DNA of 40,266 bases, taken from positions 1 to 40,266 of the IMG/VR virus record IMGVR_UViG_3300021962_005923. The stretch is one strand, 5' to 3'. Positions 25,495 through 33,869 of the stretch are shown here, one piece after another. The notes beneath the pieces were generated by a model. The model ran no database searches and was not told the DNA's origin. It saw only the letters and a list, made by a program, of their open reading frames with translations. The position numbers were made by a program, and so were the translations under genes. Source of the DNA: a virus. Every line of letters starts with the position of its first letter. The stretch's first letter is position 1.

Positions 25495-28047
25495 TTATCC
25501 ACCCCAATGATTTGTTGACAATACACTGAATGCTAACCCACTACCAAATGGAGAATTTACTAGTTCTGCAGTTGATTGTGTTTCTTGTGGAGGTGCCACT
25601 GGTATTGATTGCTGTGATTGATTGCTTACTATATTTACAATAGCACCAATGTCAGTTGATTCTGTCATCGATGTTGCCATAGGGACATAGCTGGCAGCAG
25701 ATACTTTTGGAGCAGATGGTTGCTTAATTGATTGTGTAGTACCACCACTCTCTTGTGGTCTCAACAACTTCATATATTCTGCTTGCTGATCACGTACATT
25801 ACGCATGTTCTTTGCCATGCCTCCAAGATTTCCTTGCCTTGCAGAATCTTGTAATCCACCAACTACTTTATTGGATGCTCCCTGACCCATTGGAGTAGTC
25901 AACCATTTCCACAACCAATCAAGACCCCCCTCTGCCTGTAGCATTGGTTGTGGTTTGATTGATCCGCCCGATTCTTTATTAGGTGGTATATATTTTACTG
26001 CTTGACCTCTGCCTGGAGCGTGTTTTTCATATGCTTCTACAACTATTTTATGTGCTCTTTGTAGTAACGCTTCATTCAATCCACCCTTTTTAGGATTCGA
26101 TAAATCTACTGGTTGATCTGTCCCTGCAAAACCAGCACCGACTTTAAATACTTCATAGTCACCATTTGTATAATTCAAAAGAACTTTATATTTTTGTCCG
26201 TCACCAGTGTGAGTAAACGGAAATGTTCTTTGAGTAACAGTAGTTGATGTTAAATTTCCCTTTGCAGTTTCACTTGATGTTCTACCATGATCTGCTCCAC
26301 CTTTATTTGTTACTTCCTCTGATCCTGGTTCTTGTCCATCCATAGGTCTATCAGCACCAGCAGTTTGTCTCTGTGATACAGATCCTGTAGATGGATTGGA
26401 AGGATTAGATTGTTTTTTCTGTTCTTCTTCTGTTTGTGGAGGGGGAGTTGGTGCTGGCGGTGGTGGCGGTGGTGCGGCAGGAGCAGTTTCTTTTTTCTTT
26501 GCTCCCAAAGATTCTAAAGATCCTGCGATTAAATCTTTTACAAATTTTTCACGATTCTTTTTGGAAGATGTATCTTCTCTAAACTTACCACCACCAATCG
26601 AAAGATTGGGAAGAGTCTGTGACATACCAAATGTCTTGGCAAGATTACTGATGTCAGAACCTAATGCTTGAGACACTGGACCGCCAAGTGCTCCCATAGA
26701 TTTGATGAATTGATCAGTAACTGCAAGCATTGATCCCGCTGATGCTTGCATCGAAGGATCCATTCCAACTTTGGATTTTGCTGGAGAATCTGCAGAGTGT
26801 AAAGGAACAACTGCTTCCTTACCTGCTTCACCAATCATAGCATTTGTACCACCAGCTGCCATCTTGCCTGCCATTTCCTTAGTAGCAGCTTGGTTGCCAT
26901 AAATGTTTCCGAACCCGCCCTTCTCATCAGAAACAATATTCAAGAAGTCAATACGATTCATCCAACCACGAGCATGTTCTCTGATACGAGTGTCATACTT
27001 CGCCAAGTTCATTGCTTGCTCTTCCTTCTGCTTCTCGTTCAAGAAAGGATTAGCAATTAATTCACCAAGCATTCTTACAGGCGCTCCACCTACGTCAGCA
27101 GCAACTCCTAATGTTTTACCAACCTCACCAAGTCCTGTTTGTCCAACTTGTAATGTCTCATCAAAGAAAGTATTTTCTCCTCTTGCTTTCTTCTCTTCAA
27201 TTAGTTTTCTTCTATCTTTTAATGACTGATCGCCCATCTTACCTAGCTGGAACATGCCTTCGCCGCCTGCGCTGAGCAACGCACCGACTCCCAGCACAGC
27301 AGCAGCAGGTGCTACGGCGGTTCCCGCTTGCGCTAGACCCTGCATACCTGCTTGACGAGCACCCTGCAGCGCAGCACCACCACCAAAACTCATTGCTAAA
27401 TCTTTCAATCTTTGAAGGTTTTCAAACATTGCTTGTGTAAATGAACTTCCGTTACCACCAACACCAGCAACACTAGTATTACCAAACATACCAGCAATTC
27501 CACCATCTCCTCCACCTCCACCGAGTCCACCACCAAGACCTATAGCATCAAGGAATGATGTCTGAACTTCTAGTTGATCAGCAAGTATAGCATTGATCCC
27601 CTGAATACCAGATGACATATCACCTTCAATATTCAACTGAGAATTCATAATCTCAGTGAGAGCAGCAAGACCTCCACTAATAGCAGTGGTATCTGCTGCT
27701 AAAGATCCAAATCCAGTAAGCAGAATCTTCTCTAATCCTTTTGCTTTTCCTCCAGATGGTTTTTTTCCTCCACCACCTTTAGGTTGTTTCTGCTTTTTCT
27801 TTTTACCACCTCCCAACATAGCACCAGTAGCAGTAGAATTACCACCACCTGTTGCACTTCTGCCACCAAATAATCCACCAAATAAATTTTTTGTAAATGC
27901 TTTACGAAATAATCCCTTACGATCTTTGTCGTCTACCTTACCACCATCTTTAACTACTTTATCTTGTCTCGCTTTCTCGGCTTTCGCTTCCTTACGAGAT
28001 TTAAATGCTTGTTTTACTAGAAATCCCGTTAAGCTACTTTCTGCCAT
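25495..28047 (-). CDS. Probable tape-measure / hub tail protein
   Basis: 850 residues. The N-terminus is very basic (AFKSRKEAKAEKARQDK, GGGKKKKQKQPKGG), followed by Gly-rich and helical stretches. Near residue 410 lies GGTNAMIGEAGKEAVVPLHS, the GEAG-x-EAV-x-PL phrase common in tape-measure proteins. A Pro-rich linker (AAPPPPPPAPTPPPQ) sits at about 520-535. The C-terminal part has YVPMATSMTESTD. No muralytic domain is visible. Its ATG follows a short gap with a near-consensus late promoter (28070-28077). In T4, gp29 is both hub part and tail ruler; this gene or its two large upstream neighbours probably fill that place. Which one sets tail length is not shown by sequence. Confidence 0.6.
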   Translation of the reverse strand: MAESSLTGFLVKQAFKSRKEAKAEKARQDKVVKDGGKVDDKDRKGLFRKAFTKNLFGGLFGGRSATGGGNSTATGAMLGGGKKKKQKQPKGGGGKKPSGGKAKGLEKILLTGFGSLAADTTAISGGLAALTEIMNSQLNIEGDMSSGIQGINAILADQLEVQTSFLDAIGLGGGLGGGGGDGGIAGMFGNTSVAGVGGNGSSFTQAMFENLQRLKDLAMSFGGGAALQGARQAGMQGLAQAGTAVAPAAAVLGVGALLSAGGEGMFQLGKMGDQSLKDRRKLIEEKKARGENTFFDETLQVGQTGLGEVGKTLGVAADVGGAPVRMLGELIANPFLNEKQKEEQAMNLAKYDTRIREHARGWMNRIDFLNIVSDEKGGFGNIYGNQAATKEMAGKMAAGGTNAMIGEAGKEAVVPLHSADSPAKSKVGMDPSMQASAGSMLAVTDQFIKSMGALGGPVSQALGSDISNLAKTFGMSQTLPNLSIGGGKFREDTSSKKNREKFVKDLIAGSLESLGAKKKETAPAAPPPPPPAPTPPPQTEEEQKKQSNPSNPSTGSVSQRQTAGADRPMDGQEPGSEEVTNKGGADHGRTSSETAKGNLTSTTVTQRTFPFTHTGDGQKYKVLLNYTNGDYEVFKVGAGFAGTDQPVDLSNPKKGGLNEALLQRAHKIVVEAYEKHAPGRGQAVKYIPPNKESGGSIKPQPMLQAEGGLDWLWKWLTTPMGQGASNKVVGGLQDSARQGNLGGMAKNMRNVRDQQAEYMKLLRPQESGGTTQSIKQPSAPKVSAASYVPMATSMTESTDIGAIVNIVSNQSQQSIPVAPPQETQSTAELVNSPFGSGLAFSVLSTNHWGG

Positions 28048-28069
28048 CTATCGATCCTTCCTTATAAAG

Positions 28070-28077
28070 TATTTATT
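28070..28077 (-). promoter_or_regulatory. Candidate late promoter before the tape-measure-like gene
   Basis: AATAAATA on the minus strand, one base off TATAAATA, 22 bases before the ATG at 28047 and overlapping the TAA stop of the gene before. The spacing resembles the exact late promoters in this window. One mismatch in AT-rich DNA keeps confidence modest. Confidence 0.4.
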
Positions 28078-30454
28078 TGGTGCGTCTCATATTTAATTCA
28101 GACCTAACTCGATTGCCATTGAATACAGGTATTGGTATCAATCTTGTTATAGTTTGTTGTGCTTGCTGTATAAATGATGGTGATGATCCACCACCACCTA
28201 CTCGATTAACAATGACTCTTGGAGCAGAATTAGCTCTAGGTTGTACCTTAGTTAAATCAGTAGGACCACTTAACACTAATCTCTTTTCATTCTTTTCTCT
28301 TGCTGGCAATCCACGATCAATGTTTGCTGCCACTGCTCGCATGTCACCTCTGTTCAATGCCGCATACATCTTAGGAGCACCAGTGCCAAGTAAATGTGCT
28401 GGTTGATTATATCCATATGCTAAAAGTCCTGCTTGCTGAGAAGGAGACATTCTATTCCAAAACTTTTGATACCATTTCTGCGAACTTAGTGTCTTAGTAT
28501 AATTAGCAACCAGATTCTTGAGCATCGCATCTGCTTGCTGCTTCTTAATTGTTTGACCTGGCTTTACTGCTTTTGTGCCAGCAGTAATTGAATCATAATA
28601 AGTCATGCCCCATCCTATCGTTGTTCTGTCTCCAGATACACCAGTTTCATATGCATACAATGGAGTGGAAGATGCTACCTTTCCCCAAGGCACAGATGAT
28701 ATTACACTCTGACCACCATGCACAATGTAATCATTCTTTCCTCTTGATAATGATGACAATGCTTCGTCGTGTTGAATCGCTTTCACACCAAGAGAGATGC
28801 CATCTTGTGCTGTTCTAAAAGTAGTTGTGCTATTACCCCCATCAATCTGTTTCCATCTCGCCAAAACTTTTTCTGGATCTTCAAAGAAATCATATTTTCT
28901 GTTTATGAAAGGATAAATTTGAACACCATCTGTAGTTGGTACACCAAATTCAACACCATGCATAGTGATAGGAATGCCACCAAATGTAACTGGGTATCCA
29001 CTCTTAGGTCCAGAAATAACCACTGGTTCTGTTCCAGGTATATTTAATTGACCTCCACTTTCAAATCCTTTTGCTTTGTATTGTGCATAATATTCTCGTT
29101 TTTTAGGCCACCCAAGTTGCACACCACCAACTGCTCTCAAAGAAGATTCTAAATCTTTTGGACTTCCTCTCCTCTGCATATAAGCAACTGCTGCTTTTGC
29201 TGCTACAGAATCATTCAATATTGCATCTGGATTTTGTTCCAAATCCACTCCAATCATCTCACCAATATTTTTATAGTTAGCTCTACCTGTTAACTGAATA
29301 TAACCACCACCTCTATATCTCCATCCATCACCAGATGACTCTGGACCATTACCAATAATATTAGCATATGCATAATTAAATACTGCTTCTCCTGTCGTAT
29401 CGGCATTTACTAATTGTTCTGCTTTTGCTCTAGATATTCTTGGCCAGACACGAACAACTTGATCAACACTACGATAAGGATATTCTCTAACTAATTTAAA
29501 CGAAGATTCTCCTTTAATGATTGCTAATAGTGCTGCCAAATCACCTGTATAACCCATCTCTTTAGCAGCATCAATAACTGATTGTTCACTTCCTTCTCCT
29601 GGTGGATAGTTTGGATTTGCTGCTGCAGCCGCATCAGATGTTCTATCAATATACAATGCAACAAACTCAGAGTCATTTAAAAAAGCACTCCATGTTTTTC
29701 CAAATTCTTTTTGATACTCTTTACTTTTTAATTCTCCAGCATGTACTGGTCCACCAAGTAATGTGTTAACAACATTTTGTCCTACTCCCATAGCAATAGC
29801 AAAAGGAGTAGCAGCAGTTTTAACAAATGGTTTAAAGAAACCAGCAAGAGGACCAAGAGATGATATAAACTCTCCCAACACAGATATTGCAGTAAGTCCA
29901 GCAGCTTTTGGTTGCAACTGCATAACATCAGCAAATTTTATCTGTTTATTTTTTTCACTAGGATCAGTAGATTCTTGTGTTGGTGGTGTCATCTTAGTTG
30001 TACCACCAGCAGCCAATTTTTCTGGTTCTGCGGACTGCTCTTCTGGTTCTGGTTCTGGTTCAACAGGAGCAGGTGGTTCCTCAGAAACAACAGGTTCTGG
30101 TGGTGTTTGATTCTCTAAAATTCTTTGATAAAATTGTTTCTCTAAACTCGTTCTCTCTTCTACGAGATTTAAAATATCTGCAATTAATTTTTGTGCATCC
30201 TCTTGCTTCTCCAGTAGAGTCGTAGCAATTTTAATCTGCTTGAATTGTTCTCTCTTAATCGAAGAAGTTTTTTTACCAAGTATTTGAAATGCTTTATCAA
30301 GTTGCTCTTCAAATGATTGGCCAGATTTACTTTGCTCTTGTACTTTACTGGTAAAAAATCCAGTCAATGTAGAAGAAGAGGAAGCATTAGACTGCTTACC
30401 TGCTGGTCTTTTATTTGTTGCTTGACTAAAAATATATTCATTAAGAGTTGTCAT
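28073..30454 (-). CDS. Tail protein with two wall-cutting domains (GH19 and GH24 types)
   Basis: 793 residues. The first ~165 are helical and acidic with a Pro/Glu run (EEPPAPVEPEPEPEEQ). Residues ~195-265 share a segment with the upstream 832-residue protein (LLGGPVHAGE here, LLGGPAYAGE there). A GH19-like domain lies at about 300-450: AIIKGESSF (likely catalytic Glu near 316) and RGGGYIQLTGRANYKNIGE, the family signature. A second, GH24-like lysozyme region at about 590-730 has DRTTIGWGM, PGQTIKKQQADAML and MSPSQQAGLLAYGYN. The usual catalytic Glu of GH24 is not clearly placed, so that domain may be altered. The role is inferred as a virion-borne muralytic enzyme for injection, replacing the lysozyme missing from the gp5-like protein. 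Its ATG overlaps the previous stop (TAATG). Confidence 0.75.
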   Translation of the reverse strand: MTTLNEYIFSQATNKRPAGKQSNASSSSTLTGFFTSKVQEQSKSGQSFEEQLDKAFQILGKKTSSIKREQFKQIKIATTLLEKQEDAQKLIADILNLVEERTSLEKQFYQRILENQTPPEPVVSEEPPAPVEPEPEPEEQSAEPEKLAAGGTTKMTPPTQESTDPSEKNKQIKFADVMQLQPKAAGLTAISVLGEFISSLGPLAGFFKPFVKTAATPFAIAMGVGQNVVNTLLGGPVHAGELKSKEYQKEFGKTWSAFLNDSEFVALYIDRTSDAAAAANPNYPPGEGSEQSVIDAAKEMGYTGDLAALLAIIKGESSFKLVREYPYRSVDQVVRVWPRISRAKAEQLVNADTTGEAVFNYAYANIIGNGPESSGDGWRYRGGGYIQLTGRANYKNIGEMIGVDLEQNPDAILNDSVAAKAAVAYMQRRGSPKDLESSLRAVGGVQLGWPKKREYYAQYKAKGFESGGQLNIPGTEPVVISGPKSGYPVTFGGIPITMHGVEFGVPTTDGVQIYPFINRKYDFFEDPEKVLARWKQIDGGNSTTTFRTAQDGISLGVKAIQHDEALSSLSRGKNDYIVHGGQSVISSVPWGKVASSTPLYAYETGVSGDRTTIGWGMTYYDSITAGTKAVKPGQTIKKQQADAMLKNLVANYTKTLSSQKWYQKFWNRMSPSQQAGLLAYGYNQPAHLLGTGAPKMYAALNRGDMRAVAANIDRGLPAREKNEKRLVLSGPTDLTKVQPRANSAPRVIVNRVGGGGSSPSFIQQAQQTITRLIPIPVFNGNRVRSELNMRRTK

Positions 30455-32952
30455 TACATCATCCTCCTAATCTCATTAATCTCTAGAATATCATTCGTTG
30501 ATATGTCTACAAATACTGGTACAATCTTAGTAGCAGGAGCAGACATCATTTGAAATGATGGTGCCATAGATGTTGGTGCTTCAATATTATACACTTTTGG
30601 TTTTGATTTATCAGCAGAAACAACAGGAGTTATAGACGCACTCTTCATTTTTGGTACTGGTGTTGGTGCAATCTGTTTTGACTCTTGAACCTTGATTGCA
30701 GAAACACCTGACTCTGCTTTGATTTTAATTTGACCACCTGATTCTAATGAATCAATTGAAACTTCATCTCCAAGTGCTCCTCTACTATTAATTTTATATA
30801 ATTTGTTATTCATTCTGACAATCTTATCTTTATCATATTGAGTATATCGATCAATTTCATACTCAGGATAGTCCATTATATTCTTTCTCGGTGAAGTTGG
30901 AGCACCCAATGATCCAGATACTTTATTTTGATGAGTCCATTCTACTGGATCTACTTGTCCACCACCCGCACTTTGTCTTACTTCCCAATGCAAGTGAGGA
31001 CCAGTGGAGTGACCAGTATTTCCGAGAGTACCTATAACTTGTCCTGCAGATACCTTAGATCCAACTTGTAATCCATCAGCAACTTCTTTCATGTGACCAA
31101 AGTACATCCATACTTTAGGACTGCCATATTTAATACCAACAAAGTTGCCGTATCCACCCCCGTCGGCTGGATTCTGTTCTCTCACAACTCCTTTATTTAA
31201 AACATAAACTTCGCCTGCCATAGGAGATATAATTCTAATTCCTCTATCACCATCCAAATCAATACCACTATGTAATCTCCCACCGCGCATACCAAATCCA
31301 GAAACATATCCAATCTTCTTACTATCTGCTTTGGAGAATGGTATCCATGCTGGCAATTTTCCTACGTTTGTTCCACCAACATATCTTAAGTCACTAGCAG
31401 AACTAATAACAGCAATGTCTTTAGATATTTCTGGATTACCTCCACCCCCACCACCTAATAATGCAGACAATCCCTTGAAGAAGAGATTGTTTTCTTTCAT
31501 GAATGTCTTCCACGAATCATAGAAAGAATTTCTTTCTTCGCTATCTTCTTCACCAGCATATGCTGGTCCACCCAGAAGATCCAGAATAGTATTTGAAGAA
31601 ACTTTTAATAACGAGGATAGTGGTCCGATCAATGCTTGCACGCCAGCACTAAAATAACCAGCAAAAGCTCCAAGAGATTTTATAACACTACCGACATTGG
31701 CAATAGCACCGCCAAGCAAAGCATTCATTGGTTTATACATTGTCTCGCCAAGTGCTTGAATATATTGCTGAGTATCATACTGACCCATCAACTCTTTACC
31801 AGAGTTTCTATTCAATGGAATGACTGCTGAGTTGGGTGGCAGTGTTCCTATTGTTGGGTTGTCATAGATGCCAGGCTTCAGCATCTTCTCAGCGAAGTTT
31901 GGTGCTACATTCACACCACCTTCAGCAAACCTACCTGGATATGGAGTGTTTAAGAATCCACCTTCTGATAATTTTTCTGCTGGTAGTCGTGGCGTAAATC
32001 CTTGCTCGTTACCTACATCCTCTGGACCAGCTGCCGCCCATGGCGTAGGTGACTCCATTGGTTGTGGTCCAATAGGAGCACTATACGCTTCGGTGATTCT
32101 CTGCTGCGTCTCTAAATCATCCAGTGCTTCTCTATAATTTTCTACTTGTTGCCCAAGTAAAAATTTAGTGGACTCTAATCCGTTTATAATTCTTCTATAG
32201 TTTCCTTCCCTGCGTTGTAGTATTCGTGTCTGTTTAGACATTTGCCTACGAATACTATCAAGATTTCCAGCAAAGTTCCTGATCGTAGTTCGTACTTCAG
32301 GGCTAAGAGTTTCTGGTATGATGAAAGATTTTTCTTTCTTTTGTTTCTTCTCCTGCTGAGGTTTCTCTACCTCAGGTTCAGGATCTTTTGCTGGTGGTAA
32401 AAGTAATGTTGGTTCGGTAGTGACAGGAGTAACAATATTTGGTACTGTCTCACTGCCTTCCCAAGGATCAGGAATGTCTAAAGGATCTGCGGGTAATAAC
32501 TTATCCTGTGGTTGTACTTCAGGTTGTGGTTTATTGTTTAGAGTATCAGCAATCTCTTTTTTCTTTTCTTGTATCTCCTTTACTCTTCTTTCGATCTCTG
32601 CTTCTTCAATCTTCTGATCTACTTTCTTACGAAAGGGTTTCTCAAGATACTCTTCTACTAACCATTCCTGATATATTCTTTGCCTCTCCATCCACTCGAC
32701 AGGAGTGCCACTCTCTTGATCTAAAGATGGATAACCTCTTGGATCTTTTTTTATATTTTCAATCAACCTATCAGCATCTGCATCAGAGAGATTTACATAT
32801 GAAGTATAGCTTTCATCTCCCTGTCTTCTGCCAGTTAATTTAGATTTTAAAATCAACCACAATCTAGAGTTAGGATTAATCCTACTCCAAGGCATCGTTG
32901 GATGTAATACTCCTTCTGGTGGTTGTGGTAAATCTAAATCTTCTGGATTCAT
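30454..32952 (-). CDS. Tail protein with M23 peptidase domain
   Basis: 832 residues. The N-terminal half is charged and coiled-coil-prone (KKVDQKIEEAEIERRVKEIQ, RRQMSKQTRILQRREGNYRR). Near 380 lies a tape-measure-like phrase (GTLPPNSAVIPLNRNSGKEL). Residues ~413-490 are similar to part of the next gene. An M23 metallopeptidase domain at about 545-675 shows the zinc ligands: RLHSGIDLDGD (H-x(3)-D) near 562 and GPHLHWEV (H-x-H) near 655, plus GxVIGTLGNTG. M23 enzymes cut peptidoglycan cross-bridges. Its start overlaps the stop of the small upstream frame (ATGA). It is probably a hub or tape-measure protein that enters the periplasm and opens the wall during DNA injection. Confidence 0.75.
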   Translation of the reverse strand: MNPEDLDLPQPPEGVLHPTMPWSRINPNSRLWLILKSKLTGRRQGDESYTSYVNLSDADADRLIENIKKDPRGYPSLDQESGTPVEWMERQRIYQEWLVEEYLEKPFRKKVDQKIEEAEIERRVKEIQEKKKEIADTLNNKPQPEVQPQDKLLPADPLDIPDPWEGSETVPNIVTPVTTEPTLLLPPAKDPEPEVEKPQQEKKQKKEKSFIIPETLSPEVRTTIRNFAGNLDSIRRQMSKQTRILQRREGNYRRIINGLESTKFLLGQQVENYREALDDLETQQRITEAYSAPIGPQPMESPTPWAAAGPEDVGNEQGFTPRLPAEKLSEGGFLNTPYPGRFAEGGVNVAPNFAEKMLKPGIYDNPTIGTLPPNSAVIPLNRNSGKELMGQYDTQQYIQALGETMYKPMNALLGGAIANVGSVIKSLGAFAGYFSAGVQALIGPLSSLLKVSSNTILDLLGGPAYAGEEDSEERNSFYDSWKTFMKENNLFFKGLSALLGGGGGGNPEISKDIAVISSASDLRYVGGTNVGKLPAWIPFSKADSKKIGYVSGFGMRGGRLHSGIDLDGDRGIRIISPMAGEVYVLNKGVVREQNPADGGGYGNFVGIKYGSPKVWMYFGHMKEVADGLQVGSKVSAGQVIGTLGNTGHSTGPHLHWEVRQSAGGGQVDPVEWTHQNKVSGSLGAPTSPRKNIMDYPEYEIDRYTQYDKDKIVRMNNKLYKINSRGALGDEVSIDSLESGGQIKIKAESGVSAIKVQESKQIAPTPVPKMKSASITPVVSADKSKPKVYNIEAPTSMAPSFQMMSAPATKIVPVFVDISTNDILEINEIRRMM

Positions 32953-33116
32953 TTGGCGTTCTTTTGGTTCTGCTCTTCTATGTACTGATTAAGCATCGTA
33001 ACATAAACAATTCTTTCCCAAGGAAGCATGTTCTCAAGTTCAGCTAATGAAAATTTATGATGATAAACCAAATTAAAATTAGATTGATAATGATTAATCA
33101 GATTATCATGGAACAT
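32949..33116 (-). CDS. Small gp51-position frame, likely the frameshift extension of gp26
   Basis: 55 codons from the ATG at 33114-33116 to the TGA at 32949-32951. It reads MFHDNLINHYQSNFNLVYHH, then KFSLAELENMLPWERIVYVT and a short polar tail. The middle resembles second tail-assembly chaperone frames (short helix, LP-x-ER). It lies where T4 has gene 51 (after 26). Its frame is -1 relative to gp26 and open back across the end of gp26, so it may be made as a 295-residue gp26 fusion by slipping at 33125-33131. Otherwise it may start alone by re-initiation, since the ATG comes 2 bases after the gp26 stop. Its stop overlaps the start of the 832-residue gene as ATGA. Confidence 0.65.
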   Translation of the reverse strand: MFHDNLINHYQSNFNLVYHHKFSLAELENMLPWERIVYVTMLNQYIEEQNQKNAK

Positions 33117-33118
33117 GC

Positions 33119-33835
33119 TTATCCGAAAAAATTTACCAGACCCTCGATAGTATATTCAGATTCAACTCCTGTGTTTGGATTCTTCACACTAAATGTATGA
33201 GAAAGTTTCGGCATCGTAGCAAAGAAATCTTTGATTTTTTCAAACTGCTTTGATGTCAGACCACCCAACCATTCCTCTACTTCTTTCTTTGGTGTGTTCT
33301 TTGCCTCATACACGTCTTCACCAGCAAAGATTTGATGCACAGAATCTACAATGATGTCAAACACTTCTTCAGCATTCAAACTCTTCATCATGATTTGTGT
33401 TTGAATGAACTGATCAATGCCAGGATACTTCATGATAACTCCAGAAGTATCATCAAGCATAATCTTATTAGTATGCTTAGGATCTTTCTGAACCTGAACA
33501 TCTTCAAGATTTAAACTATAATCTACTTGTGTTTCGTTATCATCGCGGCATGTAATTTTCATTCTAACATCTTCACCGACTGACTTGCCGCGAATGTTTA
33601 GAAAGATATATTCGATATCAAATGAAGCAAGATCAGATACTTTAATTCCTCTAGTAAGAATGCAACTCTTTACAATGTCTACTACAGCATTCGTAATCTG
33701 CTTTTCATCTTCCGATTCCATCGCCATCAGAAGAACTTTCTCTTCGCTAACTAGAAATGGTCTGTACTTAACTTGTTTTCCTGTTGAAGGTAATTCCAAT
33801 TCATAAGTTGGAACTGGGGGCTTTGGTAAAGGCAT
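33119..33835 (-). CDS. gp26: gp26-type baseplate hub / tail assembly protein
   Basis: 238 residues matching the T4 base-plate protein family that includes gp26: YELELPSTGKQVKYRPFLVS at about 10-29, EEKVLLMAMES, a long helical middle and an IDQF-containing segment (MKYPGIDQFIQTQIM), then KIKDFFATMPKLSHTF near the end. This family plays the part of a tail-assembly chaperone or hub factor. The last codons (AAT TTT TTC GGA TAA) contain a slippery run. The upstream gap has a near-consensus late promoter 27 bases before the ATG. The protein heads the long minus-strand hub transcript. Confidence 0.8.
   Translation of the reverse strand: MPLPKPPVPTYELELPSTGKQVKYRPFLVSEEKVLLMAMESEDEKQITNAVVDIVKSCILTRGIKVSDLASFDIEYIFLNIRGKSVGEDVRMKITCRDDNETQVDYSLNLEDVQVQKDPKHTNKIMLDDTSGVIMKYPGIDQFIQTQIMMKSLNAEEVFDIIVDSVHQIFAGEDVYEAKNTPKKEVEEWLGGLTSKQFEKIKDFFATMPKLSHTFSVKNPNTGVESEYTIEGLVNFFG
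33125..33131 (-). promoter_or_regulatory. Candidate -1 ribosomal frameshift site at the end of gp26
   Basis: The heptamer T TTT TTC is in phase with gp26 codons (…AAT TTT TTC GGA TAA) and of the X-XXY-YYZ type. A -1 slip leads to CGG ATA AGC and then straight into the 55-codon frame. It sits two codons before the gp26 stop. No clear downstream stem-loop was seen. Confidence 0.6.
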
Positions 33836-33861
33836 GATTTATAATTATAAATTCGTAAAAT

Positions 33862-33869
33862 TATTTATT
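33862..33869 (-). promoter_or_regulatory. Candidate late promoter for gp26 and the hub cluster
   Basis: AATAAATA on the minus strand, one base off the late consensus, 27 bases before the gp26 ATG and overlapping the stop of gp54. Same spacing as the exact late promoter of gp4. Confidence 0.45.

Noticed and set aside
27656-28096. 146-codon proline-rich plus-strand frame
   Set aside because: Antisense shadow of the Gly/Lys-rich start of the tape-measure-like protein.
33836-33850. TTATAAATC just before the gp26 ATG as a late promoter
   Set aside because: It ends only about 2 bases from the start codon, so transcription would begin inside the gene; the AATAAATA at 33862 has the right spacing.
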